Source: Bacillota bacterium (GTDB lineage: Bacteria > Bacillota > Limnochordia > Limnochordales > ZCTH02-B6). Taken from it: 6,057 bases of DNA. Position 1 is the stretch's first letter; every line of letters starts with the position of its first letter. Below are positions 4,959-6,057 of this stretch, one piece after another. The position numbers were made by a program, and so were the translations under genes. The notes below the pieces were generated by a model, which searched no databases, was not told the origin of the DNA, and was given only the letters and a program-made list of their open reading frames with translations. The DNA lies in assembly GCA_017578085.1 (NCBI GenBank), contig PKQR01000131.1, positions 1 through 6,057 of the forward strand, in the 5' to 3' direction.

Positions 4959-5726
4959 GTGGCCGTCATCTCCATGAAACAGCTGCTGGAAGCAGGCGTG
5001 CATTTCGGCCACCAGACGCGCCGCTGGAACCCCAAGATGGCGCCTTATATCTTCACCGAGCGCAACGGGATCTACATCATTGACCTGCAGAAGACCGTGC
5101 GCAAGGTGGAGGAAGCCTACCGCTTCGTGCGGGACCTGGCCCAGCAGGGCGGCACGATCCTGTTTGTGGGCACCAAGAAGCAGGCCCACAACACGGTTCG
5201 TGAAGAGGCCGAGCGCTGCGGGATGTACTACGTCAACGAGCGCTGGCTGGGCGGCATGCTGACCAACTTCCAGACCATCAAGTCCCGCATCCAGCGCCTT
5301 AAGGAACTGGAGCAGATGGAGGCCGACGGGTCCTTTGAGCGGCTGCCCAAGAAGGAAGTTATGCGGCTGCGCAAGGAGAAGGACAAGCTCCAGCGCTACC
5401 TGGGCGGCATCCGCAACATGACCCGCCTGCCGGACGCGCTGTTTGTCATCGACCCGCGCAAAGAGAAGATCGCAGTCCACGAGGCCCGGAAGCTGCGCAT
5501 CCCTATCATCGCCATCGTGGACACCAACTGCGACCCGGATGAGGTCGATTTCGTCATTCCGGGCAACGATGATGCGATCCGGGCCGTGCGCCTGCTGACC
5601 AGCAAGATCGCCGACGCGGTCCTGGAAGGCAAGGAGGGCCGGCAGGAGGCTGAGGCTGGGGCTGAGGCCGAGGCCGAGCCGCAGGAGGATGCGGAGAGCG
5701 AATCGGAAGAGCTTGTCGAGGTTTGA
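4959..5726 (+). CDS. rpsB: 30S ribosomal protein S2
   Basis: S2 is a structural protein of the small ribosomal subunit, assembled late and needed for S1 binding where S1 exists. The 255 aa product begins MAVISMKQLLEAGVHFGHQ, the canonical S2 start, from GTG 4959. AAGGGGGTG (4945-4953) upstream is the binding site. Conserved stretches are HFGHQTRRWNPKMAPYIF (15-32), RNGIYIIDLQKT (35-46), YVNERWLGGMLTNFQTI (91-107), the coiled-coil arm (about 108-150), and PDALFVIDPRKEKIAVHEA (158-176) running into IPIIAIVDTNCDPDEVDFVI (181-200). The C-terminal 28 residues after the globular domain form a Glu/Ala-rich acidic tail (228-255). Such variable acidic tails are common in Firmicute S2. The gene is complete and followed by tsf after 21 bp. 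Confidence 0.99.
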   Translation: MAVISMKQLLEAGVHFGHQTRRWNPKMAPYIFTERNGIYIIDLQKTVRKVEEAYRFVRDLAQQGGTILFVGTKKQAHNTVREEAERCGMYYVNERWLGGMLTNFQTIKSRIQRLKELEQMEADGSFERLPKKEVMRLRKEKDKLQRYLGGIRNMTRLPDALFVIDPRKEKIAVHEARKLRIPIIAIVDTNCDPDEVDFVIPGNDDAIRAVRLLTSKIADAVLEGKEGRQEAEAGAEAEAEPQEDAESESEELVEV

Positions 5727-5747
5727 TTTAGGGAGGAGCACATACGG

Positions 5748-6057
5748 ATGGCGCAGATAACGCCGCAAATGGTCAAGGAGCTGCGGGAGCGAACCCAGGC
5801 CGGCATGATGGACTGCAAGCGGGCCCTGGAGGAGACCGGCGGCGATATGGAGAAGGCCGTCGCCTATTTGCGGGAGAAGGGCCTGGCTGCAGCGGCCAAG
5901 AAGGCGGGACGCGTGGCGGCCGAGGGCCTGGTTGAGGCCTACATCCATCCCGGCGGCCGCGTCGGTGTGCTGATCGAGGTCAACTGCGAAACGGACTTCG
6001 TCGCCAAGACGGAGGAGTTCCGCCAGTTGGCTCGCGACTTGGCCATGCAGGTGGCGG
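5748..6057 (+). CDS. tsf: Translation elongation factor Ts (N-terminal part, cut by window end)
   Basis: EF-Ts is the guanine nucleotide exchange factor that recharges EF-Tu by displacing GDP. ATG 5748 is preceded by GGGAGGAG (5731-5738) at 9-nt spacing. The 103 visible residues hold the N-terminal UBA-like domain (about 4-50), including ELRERTQAGMMDCKRALEET (11-30) and KAVAYLREKGLAAAAKKAGR (36-55). The start of the core domain follows, with VGVLIEVNCETDFVAKTEEF (72-91). The TDFV element (82-85) is the conserved EF-Tu contact. The frame is open at the window end, so the remaining core and any dimerisation part lie outside. It follows rpsB in the usual two-gene arrangement, with no promoter or terminator between them. 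Confidence 0.98.
   Translation, partial: MAQITPQMVKELRERTQAGMMDCKRALEETGGDMEKAVAYLREKGLAAAAKKAGRVAAEGLVEAYIHPGGRVGVLIEVNCETDFVAKTEEFRQLARDLAMQVA

Noticed and set aside
4916..5090. Possible leader ORF starting ATGATG in the rpsB leader and running out of frame into rpsB
   Set aside because: Spacing to the upstream G-run is poor, the peptide is Arg/Gly-rich without pattern, and it overlaps conserved S2 codons. It is most likely chance.
4794..5948. Long open frame of 384 codons on the minus strand opposite rpsB and tsf
   Set aside because: It lies antisense to highly conserved genes. In GC-rich DNA the antisense frame is often free of stops. The Leu/Gly/His-rich translation shows no domain.

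Overview
The window is a GC-rich (roughly two thirds G+C by eye), entirely plus-strand block. It holds the distal end of a flagellar operon followed by the start of the rpsB-tsf translation operon. The order flhA-flhF-flhG-(PilZ)-sigD-(small gene)-swrB-like-rpsB-tsf is the one used by motile Firmicutes (Bacillota), where the fla/che operon ends at sigD-swrB and is followed by rpsB. The high G+C, frequent GTG starts and strong purine-rich ribosome binding sites suggest a high-GC Bacillota lineage (Symbiobacterium-, Thermaerobacter-, Sulfobacillus- or Limnochordia-like). The genus cannot be fixed from sequence reading alone.

Bases 1-3954 hold five tightly packed genes: the C-terminal part of flhA (export gate), flhF (SRP-type GTPase), flhG (MinD-like ATPase), a YcgR-type PilZ protein (c-di-GMP responsive flagellar brake) and the flagellar sigma factor sigD/fliA. 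Neighbours overlap (11 nt for flhA/flhF, ATGA for flhF/flhG), abut (TAA directly followed by GTG for pilZ/sigD) or lie 24 bp apart, as expected of one transcript with translational coupling. The chemotaxis block (cheB-A-W-C-D) that sits between flhG and sigD in Bacillus subtilis is absent here.

Bases 3955-4822 hold a good sigma-A-type promoter just after sigD, a small uncharacterised 94-96 aa gene, and a 165 aa gene with one N-terminal membrane helix, a charged helical region and a C-terminal helix-turn-helix. The last of these is the SwrB/YlxL architecture at the SwrB position. Bases 4823-4958 are the rpsB promoter and a structured leader, followed by rpsB (ribosomal protein S2, complete) and tsf (EF-Ts, cut by the window end).

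The genes form one theme. FlhF and FlhG set flagellum position and number, FlhA and the SwrB-like protein act on export and basal-body maturation, the PilZ protein can slow the motor when c-di-GMP is high, and SigD drives late flagellar genes. I see no undescribed enzymatic or defence system. The less ordinary signals are regulatory: two vegetative-type promoters whose -35 boxes contain the stop codon of the preceding gene, a 15-bp sequence shared by the two leaders, a hairpin-rich rpsB leader, and an uncharacterised small protein inside the motility cluster. No RNA genes, mobile elements, CRISPR arrays or convincing terminators were found.
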